NCBI GenBank assembly: GCA_903772945.1
Contig: CAICTM010001173.1
Span: forward strand, 1 to 35,090
Length of the DNA stretch: 35,090 nucleotides
Source: Seminavis robusta
Lineage: Eukaryota; Bacillariophyta; Bacillariophyceae; Naviculales; Naviculaceae
Reading direction: 5' to 3'
Part shown: piece after piece, positions 1-9,649 of the stretch
Numbering within the stretch: position 1 is the stretch's first letter
Layout: each line of letters opens with the position of its first letter
The notes under the pieces: generated by a model
What the model saw: only the letters and a program-made list of their open reading frames with translations
Database searches by the model: none
Told to the model about the DNA's origin: nothing
Program-made: the position numbers and the translations under genes

Positions 1-1501
1 TCGAACAAGTAGATGCTGTAATTGCTTGTCCTGTTCCTTGGACAAGATACCAAACTCCTGGAGCTGTCGCTGCCGATGCTCCCCGACAATTCCCTACGGT
101 ATCCGGATTGGCATTCAATGTTCTGTAGGACAGAACAACTCCGGAACTTGTGGGCGCCACGGGGCCATGCGCATATTCACATTTGTCATTGTCCACAATT
201 TCCAGCGAAAAGGTAGCATCATCATCTTGATCTTGATTATTATTTGTATTGGGCGTCACCAACAGATAGTACCCGGTGTTCTCCTCCGCATGCCAAGACC
301 GAGAGCTGCACTCCTCATTATTATTCAAATCTTGACGTTGTGGGTAAAATCATTCCTGTCCCGTGAAAGCCTCGAGGACCACGTTACCACAGACAATGAG
401 AGTGACAGGCCCTGCGACTCTCGGCGAGTAAACGTACCAACCCCCAATAGTAGGCAGTTCCAAGGAGATTCCTTGGCCACAGGTAACCGTGTACTCCTCC
501 ACGAGATTCAAGCTGGAGAGAGGCGCTGATAATACTCCTCCTGAAAGTTCCAGAAAGTGTGCCTCGTCCCGAATGGAATTGTTTCGGTTGGCGTTGGACC
601 AGGTCGGTCTGACACTTGGCGCGTCCGTCATAAAGGCTGTGGGTACCGGGCTACTGGGAGTACTGTTACTACCACTGCTCGTCGTCGGAGCCATCGTAGT
701 AGTAGTTGTAGCATTCATTCCATCATCACTGGGTAGCAGTATGACATCTTGTGTTGTCGTGGGTGCACTTCCTGTGGCAGTGCTGCTGCTGCTATTCGTA
801 GTAGTACCGGTATCTCGGGTGCCAAGGTAAACTCCTACCGCAACACCAGCTCCGGCCAAAATCAAAATCAGAGCAGAAATGCCCAGGCACACGCGGCGTC
901 TCTTGGCGGCGCTGCTGCTGTCGCCTTTGTTGTAATCGCCTGGTTCCTCCGCAATCACCGCCTCGCCGACGACAGCATTCTGCAAGAACTGATTCCGAAC
1001 CTCTTCTTCAATCCGCTGACGATAATCTTCGTCATCGTGGTCCACGGTTCCTTCTTCGACCAGCGTGGCATGGACCGTATGGTGGGTCATGATTGGCTCT
1101 GATGCTTGTGCTGGTGCTGCCGCAAAATCATGATGTGGAGCATTCGTTGTATGATCATTCTCTGTTGGCACAGCACTGCCCGGAGTGGTGGAAGCCGAAG
1201 CATCCGATCTCCGTGCGGCAGGGTAATGAATCTGTCGCTTGGCGTCTCTCAACAAGGCAGACGACGCAGGAGTCAGGTTACTGCTAGTATTCGTATTAGA
1301 GATTCTGGAAGCTCCGACAGTACTAGTAGCAGTGACAGGCTGCGGTTGGGAGGCTCGGGCTCCTGTATTCTTTGGGTGGCCTGAAGGGTAGGCAATGAGC
1401 TTTTTGGCGTCTCGCAAAACGGAGCCAGATGCGGTTGTTGTGCCTGTTGCAACGCCGTTGGGCTCGCTTTTGGCTCCGGTGCTTGTAGAAGAGTTGTTCA
1501 T
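1..1501 (-). CDS. single-pass membrane protein with Cys-containing outer module (partial, in-frame TGA)
   Basis: ATG at 1501; the frame is open to a TGA at 352-350 and then continues open in the same frame to the window's left edge. Residues 1-200 are Ser/Thr-rich and presumably cytosolic, with two copies of a DAKxxIxYP motif (about 31-41 and 86-96) and an acidic stretch near 150-170. RRR then precedes a transmembrane helix (about 204-226), followed by a Thr/Ser-rich stalk and a module containing VTCGQG, GGWYVYSP and LIVCG. Beyond the TGA the same frame still reads module-like protein (CSSRSW, TGYYLLVTP, FSLEIVD), then starts a second module (LSYRTLNA, GNCRG, GVWYLVQGTG, STC). The repeating module resembles extracellular repeats common in diatom proteins; its function is unknown. 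The TGA could be a null mutation, a sequence error or a readthrough site. Because coding sense persists after it, I annotate one gene rather than two. The C-terminus is outside the window. Confidence 0.72.
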
Positions 1502-2044
1502 ACTGTACCTATTGTGAGCTGCTGTTGTTGTGACTATACTGGTATACTTATACCGTTGGAAAAGGACCTAAAAGGAAAACAATGACTTGAGTGAAGGTGG
1601 CGGGCCCTCCTACCGTACTGTGTACTACGGTTGTAGTACCGTATCTTGCACTTTGTGACGTTGAGACTTGTTTTTTAGCTGTTTTTGTTTTACCCCAGCT
1701 TTGCAAGGGTTCCGAGTTCCGATCCAAGACTCGCATGGTGGGTTTTCAGGTGAGTTAGAATGATTAGGGCTAGAGTACTAGTATGGTACCGGTATGCACC
1801 GGTTCTCCGTGGCCATCATTATTTATCCAGGTTCACGTCTGAGCCTTTTCGCTACATGTACAGTACAGGCGCTCGAGCTTACCGCTGGAATTGCGCGGTG
1901 GGTGACAGTCGAGTTGCTCCAGGATCTTTGAGCTACTAGCACTGAAGTCGAACACAACACCCATTCCGTCAACCCAAGAAATCACGACAACGTCAACACA
2001 AAATACCAGGATCCAACACTCTTATCACCAAACCTGTCATCATC
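1502..2044. other. divergent intergenic region, no gene seen
   Basis: It separates a minus-strand gene starting at 1501 from a plus-strand gene starting at 2045, so it should hold both promoters. I see no convincing TATA box. It contains short palindromic words (for example TACCGGTA near 1787) like those in other gaps of the window. Confidence 0.5.
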
Positions 2045-2863
2045 ATGTATGCAGAAGCTCCATCGGCGGAAGTGGATCCCATGTCAACCATGCAGACCAG
2101 CCAGCCGTGGCAGGATACCTTTTATGCTGAAGAGCCCGACATTGAAGCTGTTTTCGATGTGGACATTGAAGCCATTCGACTCTATCAACGTCGAACATCT
2201 TTTCAGTTTTGTGCCATTGTGCTTGCATACTCTTTCCTGCACATTTTCCTGTTCCTTGCTCTCAAAGTCTTGAAACGGGATGGTTGGGCGGTATTCTTGG
2301 TCGTTAGTGTGGCGATGGTTGGTTCTTTCTTTGTTGCATGGGTGGCACAAACCTTAAAGGCCGCAGTGTTTGGTGCCACCTGGGCTGCATTGCTGCACCT
2401 GTGCCGTGCTCTTGGCCTCGGGATGTTGTTCTTCTGGTCGGTTTCGTATTGGGTTTTTTATGCGGTATACACTAGTACATGTATGCAGGCCGCGATGTCT
2501 GGTAACACTGTGCCCTATGGCAGTGGAAGAGTCTACATGGCCATTGCCAGTTCCTGTGTTCGTTATGATCAGAAGAATCCCATGGTTTCGTCGGCCATTG
2601 CTCTACAAGATATCTCAACTTGTACTGTGGAGCAACGCAAAATGAGACGTCGTTGCTGCGGTCTAATCGGAGAAACCAAAACCATCAGCTTGATCCATCT
2701 TAAGGCTGCCAATAGCAGAGGATCTAAGATCTTTGTGGGTGTCAAGGACCCAAGAAACTTTGCACGATTGGTCATGACCATCAAGAACCGCCCTTGTGCT
2801 GCTCCTGCTTTTGCTCCAATTGCTTCCAGCTCTGAAATTGTGTGGTCAGCAGGAGTGGTTTGA
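2045..2863 (+). CDS. multi-pass membrane protein with C-terminal PH-like domain, hypothetical
   Basis: An intact 272-residue frame without introns; the first ATG lies in CATCATCATG. The N-terminal 45 residues are acidic and soluble. Hydrophobic helices follow at about 52-73, 79-101 and 105-144 (one or two helices). The tail (about 155-250) is soluble: it has a SAIALQDIS strand, a Cys/Arg cluster (RRRCCGLIG), an ISLIHL strand, and ends KIFVGVKDPRNFARLVMTI. That ending pattern (strand, then G-V-x-D/N-P, then a helix of the A-x-x-V/I-x-x-I type) is typical of small bacterial-type PH domains attached to membrane helices, such as YdbS/bPH2. This match is from memory of the fold pattern and not searched. 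Likely a membrane protein of unknown role. The next feature downstream is the minisatellite from 3101. Confidence 0.8.
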   Translation: MYAEAPSAEVDPMSTMQTSQPWQDTFYAEEPDIEAVFDVDIEAIRLYQRRTSFQFCAIVLAYSFLHIFLFLALKVLKRDGWAVFLVVSVAMVGSFFVAWVAQTLKAAVFGATWAALLHLCRALGLGMLFFWSVSYWVFYAVYTSTCMQAAMSGNTVPYGSGRVYMAIASSCVRYDQKNPMVSSAIALQDISTCTVEQRKMRRRCCGLIGETKTISLIHLKAANSRGSKIFVGVKDPRNFARLVMTIKNRPCAAPAFAPIASSSEIVWSAGVV

Positions 2864-3100
2864 CTCTAGTAAGATGGGATTGTTTGGTGTGATTCTGTTA
2901 GACATTGGTGTCATAGCATTGCATAACTTTTTAGAAGATTGAATCGAATCATTGCTTCGAAATACTCGGACCCAACCAAACAATTAATTGGTACCAGGTA
3001 CGGTACCACTGTGACACTTCAGGGTAGCAGCTACAGGAATATGGAACTTGGACCCAACCCAACTATGGGTATCACTTCAGGGACCACTACAGTGGCTTCA

Positions 3101-4898
3101 GAATTGTGAGAAGTTGGGAAAAATTGGAATTGTGAGAAGTTGGGGAAAATTGGAATTGTGAGAAATCGTAAACAATTGAAATTGTGAGGAATTGTAAAAA
3201 ATTGTAATTGTGAGAAATCTTGAAAAATTTGAATTGTGAGAAGTTGAGAAAAATTGGAATTGTGAGAAGTTGGGAAAAATTGGAAATTGTGAGAAGTTGG
3301 GAAAAATTGGAATTGTGAGAAAATGAAAAATATAAAAATCTAATAAAATTGGAATTGTGAGAAGTTGGGAAAATTGGAATTGTGAGAAGTTGGGGAAAAT
3401 TGGAATTGTGAGAAGTTGGGAAAATTGAATTGTGAGAAATCATGAAAAATGGAATTGTGAGAAGTGGGAAAATTGGAATTGTGAGAAATCGTAAAAAATT
3501 GGAATTGTGAGGAATCAGAAAAAATGGAATGTGAGAAGTTGGGAAAATTGGAATTGTGAGAAATCATGAAAAATTGGAATTGTGAGAAGTTGGGAAAAAT
3601 TGGAATTGTGAGAAGTTGGGGAAAAATTTGAATTGTGAGAAGTTGGGAAAAATTTGAATTGTGAGAAATCATGAAAAATTGGAATTGTGAGGAATTGTAA
3701 AAAATTGGAATTGTGAGAAATCTTGAAAAATTTGAATTGTGAGAAGTTGGGAAAAATTGGAATTGTGAGAAGTTGGGAAAATTGGAATTGTGAGAAATCG
3801 AAAATTTAATTGTGAGGAATCGAAAATTGAATTGTGAGAAACTGAAAATTGAATTGTGAGAATGAAAATTGAATTGTGAGAATAAAAGTTGAATTGTGAG
3901 AATAAAAATGATTTGAATTGTGAGAAGTTGGGAAATTGGAATTGTGAGGAATCGTGAAAAATTGGAATTGTGAGAAGTTGGGAAAAATTGAACTGTGAGA
4001 AATGTGAAATTGGAATTGTGAGAAATCATGAAAAATTGGAATTGTGAGAATGGAATGAAAACTTGAATTGTGAGAAATCATGAAAAATTGGAATTGTGAG
4101 AAATCATGAAAAATTGGAATTGTGAGAAGTTGGGAAAAACTTGAATTGTGAGAAATAAAAAATTGAATTGTGAGGAATTGAAAAATTGGAATTGTGAGAA
4201 TGAAAATGATGGAATTGTGAGAAATCGTAAAAAAATGGAATTGTGAGGAATCATGAAAAAATGGAATTGTGAGAAGTTGGGAAAAATTGGAATTGTGAAA
4301 TCAGAAAAATTAAAAAATCATGAAAATTGGAATGAGAAGTTGGGAAAATTGAATTGTGAGAAGTTGGGGAAAATTGGAATTGTGAGAAGTTGGGGAAAAT
4401 TGGAATTGTGAGAAGTTGGGGAAAATTGGAATTGTGAGAAATCGTAAAAAATTGGAATTGTGAGAATCATGAAAAAATGGAATTGTGAGAAGTTGGGAAA
4501 AACTTGGAATTGTGAGAAATCATGAAAAATTGGAATTGTGAAGAATGTTGGGAAAAATTGAATTGTGAGAAGTTGGGGAAAATAAATTGTGAGAAGTTGG
4601 GAAAAATTTGAATTGTGAGAAATCATGAAAAATTGGAATTGTGAGATGTTGGGAAAAATTGGAATTGTGAGAAGTTGGGGAAAACTTGAATTGTGAGAAA
4701 TCATGAAAAATTGGAATTGTGAGATGTTGGGAAAAATTGGAATTGTGAGAAATCGGGAAAATTGGAAGTGTGAGGAATCGGAATCGGAAAATGAAAATTT
4801 TAATTGTGAGAAATTATGCAAAATTTGAATTGTGAGAAATCGAATCTGAAAATCGGAATTGTGAGGACCCAAACTTGAAATTGTGCGAATTGGAAAGT
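3101..4898. repeat. 1.8 kb minisatellite of about 26-bp degenerate units
   Basis: Units read GGAATTGTGAGAAGTTGGGA plus AAAATT, or a variant in which AAGTTGGG is replaced by AAATCATG, AAATCGTA or similar. The GAATTGTGAG core recurs throughout, roughly 65-70 times with unit length about 20-31 bases. The plus strand is almost free of C and rich in purines. Unit variants are interspersed, sometimes in higher-order alternation. It ends about 110 bases before the kinase ATG at 5011. The minus strand has long stop-poor frames of SHNSNF/LTIPIF-type repeats; I regard these as by-products of the repeat, not genes. Confidence 0.95.
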
Positions 4899-5010
4899 TG
4901 GATCTTCTCGAACGACACAACAACCACTGCACCCTCTGACACTTCCTAATCCTTCGTGCCCAATCCAACCAACTGTACATACATGTATACTTACTAACAA
5001 CTTGTTGTCC

Positions 5011-6639
5011 ATGTCGTCAGAAGAAGAGGACCCATCGAAGTATGATGTGTCGACCTTGAGAAGCACTGTATCCTTGGAACAGGTAATAATCATCCAGTGT
5101 AGAACCAGCTACATGCACTAGGAAATTGGGAAAGATACCCCGTCTCATTTTTGTGTCCATGCAAGGCCATCGTTCTCATGCCATCCGTCACGCTTTCCAT
5201 ACACTGCTGCAGGAGAGTTAGCCAATGTCTACCTCGTTAGCCACAAAACGAGCAAAAAGACGTATGCTCTCAAAATATTCGACAAGGTGAGCAGGTCCAT
5301 AGTCAGTGGTCAGCCGGCAGGTAGTGGACTGTTTTCTGCCGTCTCTAAGAACAAGTTCCTCCAATGAAAAACGTATAACTTCCCTACTTCAAAACCTCTC
5401 TCATGTATACATATGCATAGCTCCATTGCTTTGAACACACCGCTGGTTTTGACGCCGTCAAGAGTTTGAACCGGGAAGCCGAAGTCCTCCGGCTGATTCA
5501 GAGTCCCTTCATTCTGCAAATGTACCAATCTTGGCAAGACAAGACCTGTGTCTACTTTTTACTGCCCCTGATTCCGGGAGGGGAGCTATCCAAACGACTT
5601 TATGATTACACCAATCAAGAAGGAAACAGCACGGACGTGGGATTGCCAACCGACCATGCCTTGTTTTACAGCGCCTGCATTGCGGAAGCCATTGCCCACA
5701 TGCACCAACGCAATATTGCTTACCGTGATTTGAAACCAGGTAAGCACACACTTGTAGGATCGGCTGCAAAATACTGCGGCTCCACAGTGTTGTTGTCAAT
5801 GTGTGCTTACATTTTGTGGAATTGCATGTTGAAACCAGACAATATCATGATTGACCGCGAGGGATACTGTGTCCTGATTGACCTAGGTTTCACGAAGGTT
5901 ATCATGGACAAGAGTTACACCATGTGTGGGACACCCGGTTATGTGGCAAGTGAACAACTCGCCAGTGGAAATCGAGGTGGGGGTGTTCGCAGGCACCATA
6001 CGAAACTGGTGGATTGGTGGAGTTTTGCCGTCGTACTGTAAGAATCAGTGAATTGTTCCTTATGAATGACGGTGCTGTAGAAGCACGGTTACACTCCTTC
6101 CTGAGACCTCTCTCACCATGCATCTTGTTGTATTCTTCTGCAGGTATGAACTACTCAAGAATCAAACTCCCTTTCAATGTCCCGGCAGTAAGTCCACAGT
6201 TTCAAAAGAAGAAACTACATGAAACCAATTTGCTAACATGAATGCTCGTTGTTCGGGTTGCTCAGTGGATGATTGGGATACCCAGGATGCCATTATGATT
6301 GCCGATTACAAATGTCCCGGCTTTTTCCCTGCCGCTGCTAAGGATTTGATTGATAAGTTGATCGTTGTGGATGTCACAAAACGGTTGGGGTATGCGGCCG
6401 AACCAGGCACCAGCAATCATGCCGCCATTCTTCAACATGAATGGTTTGAGACTATTGATTTTGACAAGTTGCGAGCCAAGGAGCTATCAGCACCATGGAT
6501 TCCGCCCCTGCAAGATGACAAGGATACGTCTCACTTTTACGAATTTGATGAAAAGGAGGAGGAGTATCTGCCTTATCGCAGCTTGTCAGCGACAGAGCAG
6601 AAGGAGTTTGAAAAGTTCGAGTTCAAAGAGACAACATGA
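5011..6639 (+). CDS. AGC-family protein kinase, PKA/PKG-like (spliced)
   Basis: Exons inferred by GT-AG sites and frame: first exon from ATG 5011; an exon ending 5286; then 5421-5739, 5839-6037, 6144-6187 and 6266-6639 (TGA). The last four give an unbroken 936-base frame. The kinase landmarks in order are GELANVYLV (degenerate glycine loop), YALKIFDK (ATP lysine), REAEVLRL (helix C Glu), SPFILQMYQ, PGGELS, YRDLKPDN (catalytic loop), IDLGF (DLG in place of DFG), TMCGTPGYVASE (activation loop; ASE in place of APE), DWWSFAVVLYELL and KRLGYA. The C-tail has DTSHFYEFDE and a terminal FEKFEF, matching the hydrophobic AGC tail of PKA. Catalytic K, D and D are all present, so it is probably active. 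No cyclic-nucleotide-binding domain is visible. The N-terminus is uncertain: the first intron could be 5083-5121 (39 bases) or 5097-5166. Confidence 0.85.
5740..5838 (+). other. 99-base spliceosomal intron, stop-free, flanked by direct repeat
   Basis: Donor GTAAGC follows TTGAAACCAG; the intron's own last ten bases are again TTGAAACCAG before the acceptor. The intron length is a multiple of three and contains no in-frame stop, so unspliced RNA would add 33 residues between KP and DN of the catalytic loop. Removing it restores the canonical YRDLKPDN, which supports splicing. Confidence 0.85.
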
Positions 6640-7019
6640 CAACCAATCCTAGCGAGCAGCTTTCCAAAACGAATAGTAGTTATGCCTAAGTGTACCGGTA
6701 CACCCACTACATGTATGCCGAGTGGCTCGCATATCCCATCTAGCTAGCTTGTGGGTCCAAGCAAAGACGGCAAAACCTTGTTTGTTCCAACCAGTGTAGC
6801 ATCTCCATATCTCTTTCCATGCTGTCGTTAAGTCTTTTAAAATAACGGAGCGCCGAGCTCCCGCAAGACTTCAACACGCAGGACCTGTCATTGCCAGGAT
6901 CACGATCATTGTTTTCCAGAACGATTGGCTCAGCATCCAACGGCATCGAACATGTAGTGGAATATCCCTGACATTTTGCCCAATTGCGTTGCAATGAACC
7001 ACAGTCGATTCATTCTATC
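6640..7019. other. intergenic region, no gene seen
   Basis: It lies between the kinase stop and the RING-gene ATG and presumably holds the kinase 3' end and the RING promoter. It contains a TACCGGTA palindrome near 6692. No RNA gene or convincing frame was seen. Confidence 0.5.
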
Positions 7020-7871
7020 ATGGACCAACCTGAATATACAATGGTGACAGTTGAAACAGCCCAAAGCATGGGAGAAACGCCCGAAGTCCAGGACGACGAT
7101 GCCTCCGCCGTTGATAGTGTTGCCATCCTGTTTCTCTCCTTCTATGTGGTCTTCTGTTTCATTTGTAACTACTACTGGGCACTTCAGGTTTGGGAATACT
7201 TGTGTGACTTGTGCAACTGCCGCTGGAGTCAAAGGTTGATCAACCTCATCATCCCACATTGGTACATGTATGTCTGTCTACTCGGGACACCTGTTCTCGG
7301 CTATGGTACATTTGGCATCACTGGGGCAGTGGTGTTGTCCTTCTTTGGGGCCATGGTCCCTTATTGTGTCTTGTACCGGTACAATGAAAGACACAGCAGT
7401 GCATCGCGGCGGTCCACCCAAATCACTGCAGCTTCACGTCGGTCTGTCACGGAATCATCCAGTCATGACATTGAAGGTGCAACAAGTACATTGTCCGACA
7501 AGTATCTCGAAAGCAATCTGCACTTCCATCAGTTTGTGCAGAGTAATAGCCCCCATGAGGATATTGGAGATGAGGCGGCTGATATGGACGAGGACGCAGA
7601 TCCTTCAAAGCTCAGCAGCAACAAAGAAAGTGTGGAATCAGATCACAACGCCCACCATGAATGTGCTGTTTGCTTTGATGACTACCAGCACAATGATGTA
7701 CTTTGCAGGTCTCCAAATCCAGACTGTCACCACTCCTTCCACAAAACTTGTGCTTTTGAATGGCTGAGAAAGAACAACATGTGCCCTGTTTGTCGAAGAC
7801 GCTATGTTGGGGATTTTCCATCATCATCATCAGCAGCAGCACCAGCGACCAACGAACAAGATCGAGAGTAA
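7020..7871 (+). CDS. membrane-bound RING-H2 finger protein, probable E3 ubiquitin ligase
   Basis: 283 residues from ATG 7020 (an in-frame TTG lies 12 codons earlier but is not a likely eukaryotic start). Hydrophobic segments at about 32-53 and 82-118 (two or three helices) anchor it in a membrane. A Ser/acidic linker follows (about 125-210). The RING-H2 ligands are C215, C218, C236, H238, H241, C244, C255 and C258, with the usual C-x2-C, C-x-H-x2-H-x2-C, C-P-V-C spacing. The domain sits near the C-terminus, as in many transmembrane E3 ligases that ubiquitinate membrane or secretory proteins; the substrate is unknown. A poly-Ser/Ala tail follows. No introns are needed. Confidence 0.9.
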   Translation: MDQPEYTMVTVETAQSMGETPEVQDDDASAVDSVAILFLSFYVVFCFICNYYWALQVWEYLCDLCNCRWSQRLINLIIPHWYMYVCLLGTPVLGYGTFGITGAVVLSFFGAMVPYCVLYRYNERHSSASRRSTQITAASRRSVTESSSHDIEGATSTLSDKYLESNLHFHQFVQSNSPHEDIGDEAADMDEDADPSKLSSNKESVESDHNAHHECAVCFDDYQHNDVLCRSPNPDCHHSFHKTCAFEWLRKNNMCPVCRRRYVGDFPSSSSAAAPATNEQDRE

Positions 7872-8780
7872 AAAAGCAACTGGCAAAGGTCATGAGATCG
7901 CAGATGCCCAGCTGTCCAAGAAGATCCAACGCAGAACACCCTTGCCGTACACTATGAATAGTCTCCGATGCATCCGCCGTCGCTTCGATCGGAATGGTGA
8001 CGATGGCGACATTGGTCAGGATGCATGAAGCTATGAGGTTTCGCGCATCCGTTCCGACGATCGAGGTATCTTCGGTTTGTGACTGTATTCTGGGGTACCA
8101 GATACCGGTATCATGAAGAGGAGGCCCGCATTTTGCGCCTACCGTTTAGCTACACTTTGTAGGGAGACGAGGGAGATGACTTTTGTCATTTCCCGGACCG
8201 TTGTCGATCCTCGCGGTTGGACGCATCCAATCTCCCATCGAAGCAAATGGACATGCCTTGTCGACTCTTTCTTCGTCTAAAGAGAAGAATATTACAAGCG
8301 TGACAGGCAGCTTTTTACGGCACGCACGCTTCAGCCTTACTAAAATGAAAGCTGAGAGCCTTCTGGCCACTGTAGCTATGGATCGACAGCGGGATACTAT
8401 GTGACTACTGTATGCAGAGGTGTGAGAAATGCTTCAGTTGACCTGACGATACCAGCCTCCGAACCAGCTACCGTAACTACAACTACGCACACCCACTCTG
8501 CCCACGATCGGTGGTGCGTTTTCGGGTTGCTACGGTACGTGTCAGTGATCGAGCTGGTTTCAGAAAATGCATGTTGCGTTTTACATGTTCGAGCACTTGT
8601 AGACCACTCTACTAGACAGCATGACTTCTTCAAACACCGTGAGGAGGACCCGAGTGCCCCTGTAGAGCCACTGAGGCTACTGGGAGTTGTCCGCTGTTCC
8701 CAGCCAGTGGATTGATCGACACGATAGGCTGCTGTCGATCCTGTTGTTGCTGTTCGTTAATTGTAGTACTGGTACCGGCA
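7872..8780. other. intergenic, no gene seen apart from a dispersed repeat
   Basis: Short frames here lack protein-like composition. The stretch from about 8034 to 8335 is a diverged copy of sequence at 14999-15268. The remainder shows only scattered palindromic words. Confidence 0.5.
8034..8335. repeat. dispersed repeat, copy 1
   Basis: It shares with 14999-15268 a collinear series of blocks: ACGATCGAGGTAT, TTCGGTTTGTGA, AGGCCCGCATT, GTAGGGAGACG, GGGAGATG, TTTGTCATTT, TGTCGATCCTCGC and GTTGGACG, with small gaps between. Both copies lie downstream of a plus-strand gene and in the same orientation. No terminal inverted repeat or coding capacity is obvious. Confidence 0.8.
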
Positions 8781-9156
8781 GCTATCTCTTTGTTGTTGTC
8801 AGCTTAGTAGTGGTAGTGCGTCGTTCGATTTGATCGGTCGTTGCTGATTCGTGTTGCAACGGAGCGATCGAATCGACGACAACAGCACCACCAACAACAG
8901 GACGATGGCTGCCGGCTGCCACGCTGCCGCCGGCCGGAGGTGGTGGCAATGGAGAATGGACAACCATCACCAGTAGATCAGCCCCAGATAACCTTTCAAC
9001 ACCAAACCAAGTTGCTCTACGTCCGTCTAAGAGGTGTTAGAAGAGATGGGAATTGCTTTCTTTTCAAAAGAAGAAAACAACTTTCTTTGGTTACGTACCC
9101 CCATCCTGTACCGGTACCGGTATGTGCCGTAGATAAAGCCAATCCTATCCGTGCCC
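8781..9156. other. intergenic, no gene seen
   Basis: A frame of 112 codons exists at 8841-9179, but it has no recognisable domain, a biased Arg/Gln composition, and ends inside the inverted-repeat element. A tandem TACCGGTACCGGTA occurs at about 9110. Confidence 0.4.
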
Positions 9157-9420
9157 GATTACGGTATCCGGAATGTTGAAGGAGCGTTGAGAGCGAGGAT
9201 GCCGAATGGGCTTATGTAATAACATACTTTAAAATGAATACAATATAAACTCCGGTTCCGGTGAGATCCTATCGTTGTACTGATTTTGTGATAGTGCACA
9301 TTCCATACGCCGCGGAATTTTGCCCAAATTTCGGGCACGCCTGCCGGCATACGGAATGTGACTGACCAAACTGACGTAAGAGTAGAATGCTGAGAAATCA
9401 ACATTCCGTAAACCGTAATC
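9157..9420. mobile_element. MITE-like 264-bp inverted-repeat element
   Basis: The left end 9157-9179 (GATTACGGTATCCGGAATGT...) and the reverse complement of the right end 9398-9420 match at 21 of 23 bases. A second, inner inverted repeat pairs 9297-9312 with 9345-9360 (14 of 16), and GCCC/GGGC nests inside it. It has no transposase-like frame and an AT-rich centre. I could not define a clear target-site duplication. The terminal-inverted-repeat structure suggests a non-autonomous DNA transposon. Confidence 0.65.
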
Positions 9421-9649
9421 CGTAACGACTACGATCGGCTTAATTTCCCTACTCTGAACTCTGAACCCATCGAAACGGCGCAAACCCTGACCAAAAAGTG
9501 TATTTGGGTTAGGGGTAGAGTTATGGACATTGTGTTAAAATTCAGATTCTGATTGGACAACTCAAATAGGCTGTTCCTCCATGGAAAAGACTTCTGCATG
9601 TTTTGAAAAAGGAAAAAAGACACAAATAGAGAGTCTTACTAGTACCCCA

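Noticed and set aside
3101..4898. Resemblance of GGAATTGTGAG to part of the lac operator
   Set aside because: Only half-site similarity in a low-complexity eukaryotic repeat; no operator symmetry and no bacterial or vector context.
3101..4898. CRISPR-like array
   Set aside because: There are no unique spacers of uniform length; the units are degenerate tandem repeats in a eukaryotic genome.
3087..5093. Long minus-strand reading frames (up to 229 codons) of SHNSNF/LTIPIF repeats
   Set aside because: They arise because the repeat lacks stop complements on that strand; frames shift between units, no start context or unrepeated domain exists, and the amino acids follow the DNA period.
8841..9179. 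112-codon plus-strand frame
   Set aside because: Composition is biased, there is no domain, and it runs into the inverted-repeat element.
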